DNA from: Clostridia bacterium
GTDB lineage: Bacteria > Bacillota > Clostridia > Peptostreptococcales > Anaerovoracaceae
Direction of reading: 5' to 3'
NCBI GenBank assembly: GCA_024403215.1
Contig: JAKSSJ010000042.1
Coordinates: forward strand, 1-11,098
Length of the DNA stretch: 11,098 nucleotides
Program-made: the position numbers and the translations under genes
Shown here: positions 1-6,025 of the stretch, piece after piece
Layout: the number at the start of each line of letters is the position of its first letter
How positions within the stretch are numbered: the first letter of the stretch is position 1
Notes under the pieces: generated by a model
Seen by the model: the letters and a program-made list of their open reading frames with translations, nothing else
Told to the model about the DNA's origin: nothing
The model's database searches: none

Positions 1-88
1 TGAACCAATAGTCTTCGCTATTGATGGAACTCATGTTGTTGATGATCGCGTCCAGGTCAAGTTCTTGATTTTCGTTTTCGTTAGGCAT
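1..88 (-). CDS. Partial hypothetical protein, N-terminal 29 codons only
   Basis: A leftward open frame starts at the ATG on 88-86 and runs off the left edge. The visible protein begins MPNENENQELDLDAIINNM and continues to ...EDYWF. It is acidic and rich in Asn, Glu and Asp, with no signal peptide or membrane segment in the visible part. I do not recognise the family from this fragment. There is no good ribosome binding site: the only purine stretch (AAGG) sits directly against the ATG. A TGTTATATT box six bases upstream suggests that the message may start at or next to the ATG. The gene is divergent from the cysteine-rich gene at 195. That it is a real gene is inferred from the open frame, the composition and the promoter-like box. 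Confidence 0.55.
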   Translation of the reverse strand, partial: MPNENENQELDLDAIINNMSSINSEDYWF

Positions 89-94
89 GCCTTG

Positions 95-103
95 AATATA
101 ACA
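95..103 (-). promoter_or_regulatory. Possible extended -10 box of the leftward gene at the left edge
   Basis: On the minus strand these bases read TGTTATATT, that is TGN followed by TATATT, one mismatch from TATAAT. Only six bases separate it from the ATG at 88, so transcription would start at about the A of the ATG and leave no leader. No convincing -35 box lies 16-18 bases upstream. The region is AT-rich, so chance is a real alternative. Confidence 0.3.
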
Positions 104-194
104 AATGTGTTGCGTTTGGGGTAAATTAATGTTCTTGATGGGACGTTTTTTTTATATTCTGTGCTGGAAAAGGGTAAAAGGAGGTTTTCTTAAT

Positions 195-599
195 ATGAAA
201 AAAATTGCCCTTGGCAATTGCTCAAAACCTGCATGGGATGTTTGCGACTTTCATGCTGAGGGATGCTGCGATCCTGCAAAATGTATGGCGATGATATGTC
301 ATGCAGCTGGTGTAAGAATGCCAATTATGAGCCTAAAAAATAAGGCGCTATTTGCAACTGTTTTTGGGATGACTAAGGTAGCTTTGGTAAGAAGAAGTCT
401 TATTAGAAAGGGTTTATATGTTGATTGCCCTTATGCGCAAGAGGATAAGATATTTGAGCTTCCTTGCTTAGAACAAGGTGATATGTCTAAGGATTATATA
501 AGATGGCCATTGCCAGAGATGACTGCAGAAGAAAAAAGAATGCAGCTTAAGGCGCAGTGGAAAATATTGCTATCCGCCACATCAATAAAAATGCGCTAG
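195..599 (+). CDS. Small cysteine-rich protein of unknown function (134 aa)
   Basis: I do not recognise a named family. The start at 195 is chosen because AAAAGGAGGT (176-185) lies nine bases upstream. The open frame extends back to an ATG at 105, but those 30 residues lack such a site and span the presumed promoter region. The protein begins MKKIALGNCSKPAW and has cysteines at 9, 17, 24, 25, 30, 35, 78 and 91. Six of them fall within 27 residues, together with His20 and His36, a density that suggests a metal or iron-sulfur site. There is no signal peptide. Residues 47-72 are basic and partly hydrophobic (KNKALFATVFGMTKVALVRR), and the C-terminal part contains a charged EMTAEEKRMQLKAQW helix. 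The gene stands alone, divergent from the partial gene on the left and convergent with the DUF6514-like gene. Metal binding is inference from cysteine spacing only. Confidence 0.8.
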   Translation: MKKIALGNCSKPAWDVCDFHAEGCCDPAKCMAMICHAAGVRMPIMSLKNKALFATVFGMTKVALVRRSLIRKGLYVDCPYAQEDKIFELPCLEQGDMSKDYIRWPLPEMTAEEKRMQLKAQWKILLSATSIKMR

Positions 600-611
600 T
601 ATATAATTATG

Positions 612-650
612 TGGCGCATAGGCATTATGTCATTTGAGGTTTATGCGCCA
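612..650 (+). terminator. Long-loop hairpin between convergent genes, weak terminator
   Basis: TGGCGCATA (612-620) pairs perfectly with TATGCGCCA (642-650) across a 21-base loop. It is followed by TTCATTGTTTTTAT, a modest T-rich tail on the plus strand. It lies 12 bases past the stop of the cysteine-rich gene and about 30 bases past the stop of the leftward DUF6514-like gene. The loop is longer than usual and the T run is not immediate, so termination efficiency is doubtful. On the minus strand the tail is AT-rich without a T run. Confidence 0.5.
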
Positions 651-680
651 TTCATTGTTTTTATAACTTTAATCTAATGC

Positions 681-902
681 CTAGGAAAGAGCATCTTCTA
701 TTGCTTCTTCTAGCTGTACTGGATCTAGCTTGAGCCTGTTGAAAAGCTTCACAAGTTTTTCTACGGCTTTCTCGTCTATTGAAACATCTTCAACAAACTT
801 CATTATTTTGCCGTTGTCATTGCAGGCAATTCCGTAGCTGTTATATTCTTTTTCTTCAACTGTTATCGTTGTAACAATAATAGTGTATTTTATGTTTTTC
901 AT
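681..902 (-). CDS. DUF6514-like small protein (73 aa)
   Basis: This short acidic protein resembles the DUF6514 family of clostridial proteins as I recall it: an N-terminal beta-strand region, the YNSYGIACNDNGK segment (about 21-33), a VEDVSIDEKAVEKLV stretch (37-51), then LFNRLKLDPVQLEEAIEDAL (53-72), where family members carry a similar conserved N-R-L-x-L-x-P-x-x-L-x-x-x-x-E-D-x-L pattern. Its biochemical function is unknown. The length fits a full-length member, with no signal peptide or membrane segment. It lies 34 bases downstream of the XRE repressor gene in the same direction, with no terminator or clear promoter between them, so the two are probably co-transcribed. The ribosome binding site is weak (CGGAAA about six bases upstream). 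The family assignment comes from motif memory, not a search. Confidence 0.8.
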   Translation of the reverse strand: MKNIKYTIIVTTITVEEKEYNSYGIACNDNGKIMKFVEDVSIDEKAVEKLVKLFNRLKLDPVQLEEAIEDALS

Positions 903-936
903 ATGATTTCCGTTCTAGACATAATGCCCAGGGAAA

Positions 937-1266
937 TCACTTATTCTGTAATGCATCAAGAGTCTTGTTAATCAACTTTTGATTATCGTCAGAAAGAGTT
1001 CTGTACTTTTCCATTACCTTAAGCTCTTTTGAGCTAAACTGGTAATCCCCTGTATCTTCTTCTCCAGGTGCTACATCTGTTGCCCCTACTAAATAGTCAA
1101 TTGAAGTATCAAAAAATTCTGCGAGCTTGGTTAGATTCTCTATATCTGGCTCTGTTGAAGAGTTCTCATATTTATTTATAGCCTGCTGAGTGATGCCAAT
1201 AATTTCGGCTAAGCCGGCCTGGCTTAGGCCAAGGCTCTCTCTCATTGATTTAAGTCTTTTTACCAT
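937..1266 (-). CDS. XRE-family (Cro/CI-type) helix-turn-helix regulator (109 aa)
   Basis: This is a DNA-binding transcriptional regulator. Residues 4-60 form a standard five-helix HTH_3 domain. The turn and recognition helix fall at about 14-35 (LSQAGLAEIIGITQQAINKYE), followed by the usual EPDIENLTKLAEFFDTSIDYLVG. The remaining 48 residues (FSSKELKVMEKYRTLSDDNQKL and onward) are a short helical tail of the kind that dimerises such proteins. There is no peptidase, enzyme or sensor domain. The start is set by AAAGG about eight bases upstream. Two copies of TAACAACT-N3-AGTTGTTA lie in the 153-base gap to the divergent DUF2804 gene. A homodimeric repressor would bind such palindromes, so self-repression and control of the DUF2804 gene are likely inferences. 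No target or inducer is visible. Confidence 0.93.
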   Translation of the reverse strand: MVKRLKSMRESLGLSQAGLAEIIGITQQAINKYENSSTEPDIENLTKLAEFFDTSIDYLVGATDVAPGEEDTGDYQFSSKELKVMEKYRTLSDDNQKLINKTLDALQNK

Positions 1267-1292
1267 ATTTATGCCTTTCTTATGTTCTAGTT

Positions 1293-1311
1293 TAACAACT
1301 GTTAGTTGTTA
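1293..1311. promoter_or_regulatory. Palindromic operator O1, proximal to the XRE gene
   Basis: TAACAACT (1293-1300) and AGTTGTTA (1304-1311) form a perfect inverted repeat around a three-base centre, GTT. The same half-sites with the same spacing recur at 1339-1357. It lies 26 bases upstream of the XRE start codon and probably overlaps that gene's promoter or start of transcription, although I see no clear -10 box there. A homodimeric XRE repressor is the natural ligand; that is inferred from position. Confidence 0.7.
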
Positions 1312-1333
1312 GATAAAACACTCAAAAGGTGTT

Positions 1334-1362
1334 AATTTTAACAACTAATAGTTGTTAAAATT
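1334..1362. promoter_or_regulatory. Palindromic operator O2, 29 bp, abutting the DUF2804 promoter
   Basis: This is a perfect palindrome of two 14-base arms around a single central A at 1348. Its core (1339-1357) is TAACAACT-N3-AGTTGTTA, identical in half-sites and spacing to O1, with AT-rich extensions on both sides. It ends one base before the TGATATAAT box at 1363-1371 and therefore fills the -35 and spacer region of the DUF2804 promoter. A protein bound here should block polymerase. The centres of O1 and O2 are 46 bases apart. Confidence 0.75.
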
Positions 1363-1371
1363 TGATATAAT
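1363..1371 (+). promoter_or_regulatory. Extended -10 promoter of the DUF2804 gene
   Basis: TGATATAAT combines a consensus TATAAT (1366-1371) with the TGN extension. Transcription would begin near 1378 and give a leader of about 42 bases with GGAGGAG at 1408-1414. No good -35 hexamer is present at 16-18 bases; that stretch is occupied by operator O2. Confidence 0.65.
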
Positions 1372-1419
1372 ATATAGCGTAAAAATAGTCAAAATAATAA
1401 GCAGAATGGAGGAGCGAAA

Positions 1420-2457
1420 ATGCAAAACGAAATTAGAACAAGAGCAGAAATTCCAGGTAAAAACGGAACCATTGAAAACCCTGGATTTGCAAGAACAGAG
1501 ATACTTGATTACACAAGGGAAAATATTAAAGCTCCTTGGTATAGGAAAAAGGAATGGGACTATTATCTATTTACAAATGATAGCTTTGCCCTGGCATTTA
1601 CAATTTCTGATCTTGGCTATATAGGCCTTCTTTCTGCATCCTTTATAGATCTTAAGACTGCAACAGAACACACAGAGTCTGATTTATTTGTCTTCCCAAA
1701 GGGAAAGGCCTTTGGACTTGGAACAAAGGTTGCTGACGCCAATGGAGAATGCCATACAAAGCGCCTTAATATGAGCTTTAAAAATGATGGGGATCATAGA
1801 CATATTTCTTGTGACTTCAAGAACTTTGACGGAGATAAAAATCTTACTGCAGAGCTTGATGTGTACGAGCCAGATATGGAAGCAATGTACATTGCAACTC
1901 CATGGGCAGAAAAGGAAACAGCCTTTTATTATAACTGCAAAAGAAACTGCCTTGAGGCTAGTGGAAGCGTAAGCTATGGCGATAGAACTGAAAAGCTCGA
2001 AAGAAAAACTTCTCTTGGCTGCCTTGACTGGGGAAGAGGAGTTTGGACTTATGATAATACCTGGTACTGGGGCACAGGCTCTGGCAGAATTGGAGATGAA
2101 GCCTTTGGCTTTAACCTTGGCTACGGATTCTCAGATAGAAGCAGCGCATCAGAAAACTGCTTGTATTATAAAGGAAAGATTCATAAATTAGATGAAATTA
2201 CTTTCAATATTCCAAAAGATACAAATGGAAAATTCCTTTTCACAAATCCTTGGACAATTACATCTAACGATGAAAAGTTCTATGGAGACTTTGCTCCAAT
2301 ATTAGATAGAGCGGCAGAAATGAATTATGCAGTAATAATATCAAGCCAGCATCAGGTCTTTGGAAAAATGACAGGATGGGCTATTACTGAAGATGGAGAA
2401 AAATTAGAATTCAAAGATTTTATCTGCGCTCTTGAGGTAGTAAGAAATAAATACTAA
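1420..2457 (+). CDS. DUF2804 family protein (345 aa)
   Basis: This is a full-length member of the DUF2804 family, whose function is not established. The recognisable family features are an N-terminal NPGFARTEILDYTREN segment (20-35), a KEWDYYLFTNDSFALAFTISDLGY stretch (44-67), and above all the LDWGRGVWTYDNTWYWGTGSG block (202-222), followed by GFNLGYGFSD and an NCLYYKGKIHKLDEITFNIP segment (246-265). Near the end, HQVFGKMTGWAITEDGEKLEF resembles the family's closing strands. The strand-rich sequence suggests a beta-barrel or lipocalin-like fold, which is inference. It has no signal peptide, so it is probably cytoplasmic. GGAGGAG lies five bases before the ATG. The gene is divergent from the XRE regulator, is probably repressed through O2, and overlaps the end of copA by four bases tail to tail. 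Confidence 0.88.
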   Translation: MQNEIRTRAEIPGKNGTIENPGFARTEILDYTRENIKAPWYRKKEWDYYLFTNDSFALAFTISDLGYIGLLSASFIDLKTATEHTESDLFVFPKGKAFGLGTKVADANGECHTKRLNMSFKNDGDHRHISCDFKNFDGDKNLTAELDVYEPDMEAMYIATPWAEKETAFYYNCKRNCLEASGSVSYGDRTEKLERKTSLGCLDWGRGVWTYDNTWYWGTGSGRIGDEAFGFNLGYGFSDRSSASENCLYYKGKIHKLDEITFNIPKDTNGKFLFTNPWTITSNDEKFYGDFAPILDRAAEMNYAVIISSQHQVFGKMTGWAITEDGEKLEFKDFICALEVVRNKY

Positions 2458-2663
2458 TCTATCTTTATTACTTTATAGTCGGCATCGACTACGGCCTTTG
2501 TAAGCACGCTATCATCAATATCTTTTGATAGAGTTACAACTGCTGTGCCTTTGAGGTGACTTGCTACTACGCTTTCAACTCCATCAAGGGCTTCTAAAGC
2601 CTTTGTTACGTGAGCTTCGCAGTGGTTGCACATCATACCTTCAATGGTGATTGTCTTTGTCAT
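2454..2663 (-). CDS. copZ: Putative internal in-frame CopZ-like copper chaperone (69 aa) within copA
   Basis: Read from the internal ATG at 2663-2661, the end of copA encodes a complete HMA protein of 69 residues, the usual size of free CopZ chaperones. It begins MTKTITIEGMMCNHCEAHV (Cu(I) ligands C12 and C15) and ends YKVIKID, with the beta-alpha-beta-beta-alpha-beta layout of the family. A perfect GGAGGT (2676-2671) lies seven bases upstream, an optimal distance, and is read in the copA frame as part of Leu-Glu-Val. The host gene itself has no ribosome binding site at its own start. CopZ hands Cu(I) to CopA, so making both from one gene is functionally coherent. The site and domain are seen directly; use of the start in the cell is inference. 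It could instead be the relic of a fused, formerly separate copZ. Confidence 0.5.
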   Translation of the reverse strand: MTKTITIEGMMCNHCEAHVTKALEALDGVESVVASHLKGTAVVTLSKDIDDSVLTKAVVDADYKVIKID

Positions 2664-4910
2664 TGTTTTTACCTCCAGTAAAGAATTTATTTCATCAAGC
2701 TTTTGTTTAAAACTATCTAAGTCTAAACTCTTAGATAGTTTTTTATTATGCTTTTTATCAAACATATCAAATAGGTTGAGCCTGAGCGCATTTGATACAA
2801 CGCAAAAACTAGAAAGGCTCATAGCTGCTGCACCTATCATAGGATTTAGTGTGAGGCCAAAAGGCTTAATATATAGACCTGCAGCAAGTGGAATGCAAAT
2901 TACATTATAGAAAAATGCCCAGAAGAGATTCTCTTTAATGTTTGTAAGAGTAGCTCTTGAAAGTCTGATTGCAGCAACTGCATCAGATAATTTGCTATTT
3001 GTAAGAACTATATCTGCAGCATCGATTGCAACATCGGTGCCGGCACCAATTGCAATTCCAGTATCTGCGCTTGTAAGGGCAGGGGCATCATTGATGCCAT
3101 CGCCTATCATAATAACGCTTCCTGCTTCTTTAAGTTTTCTAATTACCTTTTCTTTTCCGCTTGGAAGAACACCTGCTATTACATTTTCTATTCCTGCATC
3201 AGCTGCAATAGCCTTTGCTGTCCTAATATTATCGCCGGTTAGCATTACTGTTTCTATGCCAAGCTCTTTAAAATCTTTGATTGCAGCTTTGCTATCATCC
3301 TTTATTGCGTCAGCAACAGCAATGACTCCGCAGAGCTTGTTGTCTAAAGTGAAAAGAAGAGGAGTGAAACCTTTCTCTGATATTTCATTGATTTTTTCAA
3401 GCCTATCATTTTCTATGCTAATTTTGCTTGAAACAAAAACTGCGGAACCTGCAAGTACTTCCTTGCCAAGGTATTTTCCTTTAAGTCCGCTTCCTGGAAG
3501 TGCTTCAAACTCCGTAAGCTCTTCTTTGCTCACACCAGATTCTTCTGCTTTCTTAATTATTGCTTTTGCAAGAGGATGCTCACTTTTGTTTTCAATTGAA
3601 TAGGCAAGCCCGAGAAGCTCGTCTTCACTCATTCCAAAGCTATCAATAGATATTACCTCAGGTTCTCCTTTTGTGAGTGTACCAGTTTTATCTATTACAA
3701 CAATCTGAGTCTTCCCGGCCATTTCCAGAGCTTCTGCGGTTTTAAATAGAACGCCATGCTTTGCTCCAACGCCGTTTCCAACCATAATTGCAACAGGTGT
3801 TGCAAGGCCAAGAGCGCAAGGACAGCTTATTACAAGCACAGAAATAGCTCTTGCGAGAGCAAATGAAAATTCGTATCCAAGCAGCATCCAAATAGCAAAG
3901 ACTACTATAGCAATTCCTATTACGCAGGGAACAAAGACAGCTGCAACCTTGTCTGCAATCTTTGCAATAGGGGCCTTTGTTGCTGCTGCATCGCTAACCA
4001 TTTTAATGATTTGGGCAAGACTGGTGTCTTCTCCAATTCTAACTGCCTTGCATACAAGAAAGCCTGACTGATTAATAGTTCCAGCATAAACACTGCTATT
4101 TTCCTCTTTATCAACTGGAAGGCTTTCTCCTGTAAGCATAGATTCATCAATAGCACTTTCTCCAGATAATACTATGCCATCTACTGGGATACTTTCTCCT
4201 GGTTTAACAATAAAGCTGTCACCAATATTAATCTCATCAAGAGCAACCACAATTTCTTTTCCGTCTTTTACTATAGTTGCAGATTTTGGAGCAAGCTTTA
4301 TAAGTGCTTTAAGTGCATTTGTTGTTTTGCCCTTGCTTTTAGCTTCAAGAAGCTTTCCTACCGTGATGAGGGTAAGAATCATTGCTGCTGATTCAAAGTA
4401 TAAATCGCCTTTTGTTATGAAAAGTGACACAACACTAAATATAAACGAGATGCCCGATCCCATTGCAACAAGCGTATCCATATTCGGAGCAAGATTTAGA
4501 AGGGACTTGGTTCCTGAAATAAAAAAGCTCCTATTTATTATCATGACTATTAGAGCAAGTGGAAGCTCTGGCCATTTTGGCAAGCTGCTAATCATGGAAA
4601 AGCACATTAAAATAATCAAAAATACTAGGCTTAAGATGAGTCTTTTTTTAAGCTTTGGTGTTTCTCTATCTTTTAAAGTCTCTTCCTCTGCCTGGTATAA
4701 ATTCTTGCCAGAAATCCTAGGGCTTGCGCTGTAGCCTGCTTTTTCTACAGCCAAAATAATCTCGGCATCACTTGCCGAGCCAACAACGCTCATACTATTG
4801 GTCAGAAGGCTTACGCTGCAGCTTTCAACGCCGCTAAGCTCTGACACTGCTTTTTCTACATGAGCCTGGCATGCCGCGCACGACATACCGCCCACATTAA
4901 ACTGTCTCAT
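2454..4910 (-). CDS. copA: Copper(I)-exporting P1B-type ATPase with N- and C-terminal HMA domains
   Basis: This inner-membrane pump exports Cu(I) at the cost of ATP. In order: an N-terminal HMA metal-binding domain with GMSCAAC (C11, C14); membrane segments from about 90; actuator TGES (260-263); the CPC transport motif (363-365) in the sixth membrane segment; phosphorylated D407 in DKTGT; SEHP (443-446); and GDGINDAP (603-610). The last membrane pair carries Y668-N669 and M697-S-x-S-S701, the signature of Cu(I) pumps (P1B-1). After a lysine-rich linker (714-749) comes a second complete HMA domain with GMMCNHC (C761, C764), an added domain at the C-terminus where many CopA proteins end soon after the last helix. 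That domain starts with Met750 preceded by GGAGGT, so it may also be translated separately. The start is fixed by the HMA domain beginning at residue 2; no ribosome binding site precedes it. No copper sensor gene is adjacent. Confidence 0.95.
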   Translation of the reverse strand: MRQFNVGGMSCAACQAHVEKAVSELSGVESCSVSLLTNSMSVVGSASDAEIILAVEKAGYSASPRISGKNLYQAEEETLKDRETPKLKKRLILSLVFLIILMCFSMISSLPKWPELPLALIVMIINRSFFISGTKSLLNLAPNMDTLVAMGSGISFIFSVVSLFITKGDLYFESAAMILTLITVGKLLEAKSKGKTTNALKALIKLAPKSATIVKDGKEIVVALDEINIGDSFIVKPGESIPVDGIVLSGESAIDESMLTGESLPVDKEENSSVYAGTINQSGFLVCKAVRIGEDTSLAQIIKMVSDAAATKAPIAKIADKVAAVFVPCVIGIAIVVFAIWMLLGYEFSFALARAISVLVISCPCALGLATPVAIMVGNGVGAKHGVLFKTAEALEMAGKTQIVVIDKTGTLTKGEPEVISIDSFGMSEDELLGLAYSIENKSEHPLAKAIIKKAEESGVSKEELTEFEALPGSGLKGKYLGKEVLAGSAVFVSSKISIENDRLEKINEISEKGFTPLLFTLDNKLCGVIAVADAIKDDSKAAIKDFKELGIETVMLTGDNIRTAKAIAADAGIENVIAGVLPSGKEKVIRKLKEAGSVIMIGDGINDAPALTSADTGIAIGAGTDVAIDAADIVLTNSKLSDAVAAIRLSRATLTNIKENLFWAFFYNVICIPLAAGLYIKPFGLTLNPMIGAAAMSLSSFCVVSNALRLNLFDMFDKKHNKKLSKSLDLDSFKQKLDEINSLLEVKTMTKTITIEGMMCNHCEAHVTKALEALDGVESVVASHLKGTAVVTLSKDIDDSVLTKAVVDADYKVIKID
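2671..2676 (-). promoter_or_regulatory. Shine-Dalgarno site inside copA, before the CopZ-like segment
   Basis: On the minus strand these bases read GGAGGT, seven bases before the in-frame ATG at 2663. It matches the anti-Shine-Dalgarno sequence fully and is as good as the best sites before independent genes in this window (185, 1414, 7940). The codons it spans (CTG GAG GTA) sit in the variable linker, where protein function would hardly require this exact sequence. Confidence 0.6.
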
Positions 4911-4918
4911 ATATATGT

Positions 4919-4924
4919 ATTATA
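4919..4924 (-). promoter_or_regulatory. -10 box of copA, implying a near-leaderless message
   Basis: On the minus strand the bases read TATAAT, a perfect -10 hexamer, with only eight bases between it and the copA ATG at 4910. Transcription would start one or two bases before the ATG. The hexamer 17 bases upstream (TTATTT, 4947-4942) is a poor -35 match. The lack of any ribosome binding site before copA agrees with a leaderless start. Confidence 0.5.
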
Positions 4925-4957
4925 TACTATTTCGCCGTAATAAATAAGCCCCGTATG

Positions 4958-4966
4958 TGATATAAT
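4958..4966 (+). promoter_or_regulatory. Extended -10 promoter of the GNAT gene, implying a near-leaderless message
   Basis: TGATATAAT, the same nine bases as at 1363-1371, has TATAAT at 4961-4966. The ATG at 4975 lies eight bases further on, so transcription would begin at about 4973. No GGAGG-like site exists before the ATG, and the next in-frame Met is residue 66, inside the conserved fold. The -35 region has no good match. Confidence 0.55.
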
Positions 4967-4974
4967 ATATCATT

Positions 4975-5475
4975 ATGAATGAATTAGTTTTAGCAAAAAT
5001 TGAAGAAGCAGAAGAATGCGGAAAGCTACTCGAAGAGGGCAGACAGTTCCAGCTTGCAAATGGTTTTGTTCAGTGGACAGCAAAGTATCCAACCTCAGGT
5101 GATGTGGAAAATGATATAAAAGAAGGCACTGGCTACGTGTATAAGATTGATGGAAAAATCGCTGCATACATGTGCATAAGAAAAGGCATAGAGCCTTACT
5201 ATGTCAAGATAGATGGCGAGTGGGATAGCAAGGAGCCTTATGTTGTTGTGCACAGAATGGGTCTTTCTGATGAGTTTAGAGGAAAAGGACTTACAAAAGA
5301 TATCTTTCTTGCAATTGAAGAGCTCTCAAGAAAGCTTGGAGCCTTAAGCATTAGAATTGATACTCACACTCCAAATAAAACCATGCAGCATGTATTAGAA
5401 AGATGTGGCTTTACATATAGGGGTATAGTGAACTATCCACAAGGAACTCGCCTTGGATATGATAAGAATATATAA
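4975..5475 (+). CDS. GNAT-family N-acetyltransferase (166 aa)
   Basis: This protein should transfer an acetyl group from acetyl-CoA to an amine; the substrate cannot be told from sequence. The GNAT fold is complete. The N-terminal helices start at residue 5, strands follow at about 53-68 (GYVYKIDGKIAAYMCIRK), the acetyl-CoA binding motif A sits at 91-110 (VVHRMGLSDEFRGKGLTKDI, with R102-G-K-G105 as the pyrophosphate loop), and motif B at 125-147 includes N134 and the ending ERCGF. Length is normal for the family. The start lacks a ribosome binding site and sits about two bases after the predicted transcription start. It heads a run of three closely spaced rightward genes, ten bases ahead of the DUF3592-like gene, and is divergent from copA across 64 bases. 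Confidence 0.92.
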   Translation: MNELVLAKIEEAEECGKLLEEGRQFQLANGFVQWTAKYPTSGDVENDIKEGTGYVYKIDGKIAAYMCIRKGIEPYYVKIDGEWDSKEPYVVVHRMGLSDEFRGKGLTKDIFLAIEELSRKLGALSIRIDTHTPNKTMQHVLERCGFTYRGIVNYPQGTRLGYDKNI

Positions 5476-5485
5476 AGGATAAACT

Positions 5486-6025
5486 ATGAAATATAAGGTT
5501 CGCAGATTCGCAGTGCTAATATCAATACTTCTTGTAATCGCAGGTCTTGCGGTTTACTTTTGCTATGATCCAGAAGACTATGATGGATCAACTGTTGGCA
5601 CTATTACAAGAATAGAAGAGGCAATAGGCGGCGGAAAAGGTGGAGACACATTTTATAAGGTTCTCATTAATTATGCCGCAGGCGGAAGAGAGTATAAAGA
5701 TGTTGAGTACTCTAGTTATACCTCTGACATGAGAGTTGGACAGACTGTTACTGTAAGGTACAAAACAAAAGATCCATCTCAGATTGCAGCACCAGAGGTT
5801 GATAACGTGCCTCAGTATGGTCTTAGTATTGCTATAATTGGATGCATAATATGGTATCTAAATTCAAGGAGCATAAAAAGAGCCAAAAGAAAGGCTCAGC
5901 TTGAAGAGAATGCAAGAATGGCTGAAAATGCAGGCGAAGCCAGCGGAATTGGCTCAGAGGGCCCAATTGGCAATACCCAAAAAGTAGATGAAAACAGTAG
6001 TAGCAGCGGAATGAGATTGTTATGA
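5486..6025 (+). CDS. DUF3592-like membrane protein (179 aa)
   Basis: This is a small membrane protein with two hydrophobic segments, at 8-26 and about 110-126. Between them lies an extracytoplasmic strand-rich domain (35-105) of the DUF3592 type: VGTITRIEE, then KVLINYAAGGREYKDVEY, then MRVGQTVTVRYKTKDPSQ, where VGQ.V.V.Y...P is the recurring pattern of that family. The C-terminal 50 residues are cytoplasmic, first very basic (RSIKRAKRKAQ), then polar and low in complexity with many Gly, Ser and Asn. Function is unknown. AAAGGA (5474-5479) gives a good start six bases ahead of the ATG. The stop overlaps the ygiQ start by four bases (ATGA), suggesting coupled translation. The family assignment rests on motif memory. 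Confidence 0.8.
   Translation: MKYKVRRFAVLISILLVIAGLAVYFCYDPEDYDGSTVGTITRIEEAIGGGKGGDTFYKVLINYAAGGREYKDVEYSSYTSDMRVGQTVTVRYKTKDPSQIAAPEVDNVPQYGLSIAIIGCIIWYLNSRSIKRAKRKAQLEENARMAENAGEASGIGSEGPIGNTQKVDENSSSSGMRLL

Noticed and set aside
105..194. Upstream ATG extending the cysteine-rich protein by 30 residues
   Set aside because: There is no ribosome binding site at 105, while AAAAGGAGGT sits at the right distance from the ATG at 195; the extra residues read as untranslated leader or promoter DNA.
1352..1624. Plus-strand open frame overlapping operator O2 and the start of the DUF2804 gene
   Set aside because: It has no ribosome binding site, starts inside the operator, and overlaps the DUF2804 frame, which has clear family motifs.
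2938..3603. Long plus-strand open frame (221 codons) antisense to copA
   Set aside because: It lies wholly opposite the conserved ATPase core, its translation is Ser/Ala/Ile/Leu-rich with no recognisable domain, and no ribosome binding site was noted. It is a shadow of copA codon usage.
4908..4962. CsoR or CopY operator upstream of copA
   Set aside because: A GGGG run and a TACATATATA stretch are present, but neither forms the expected palindrome (the CopY box TACANNTGTA is off by a base in AT-rich DNA). No sensor gene is in the window.
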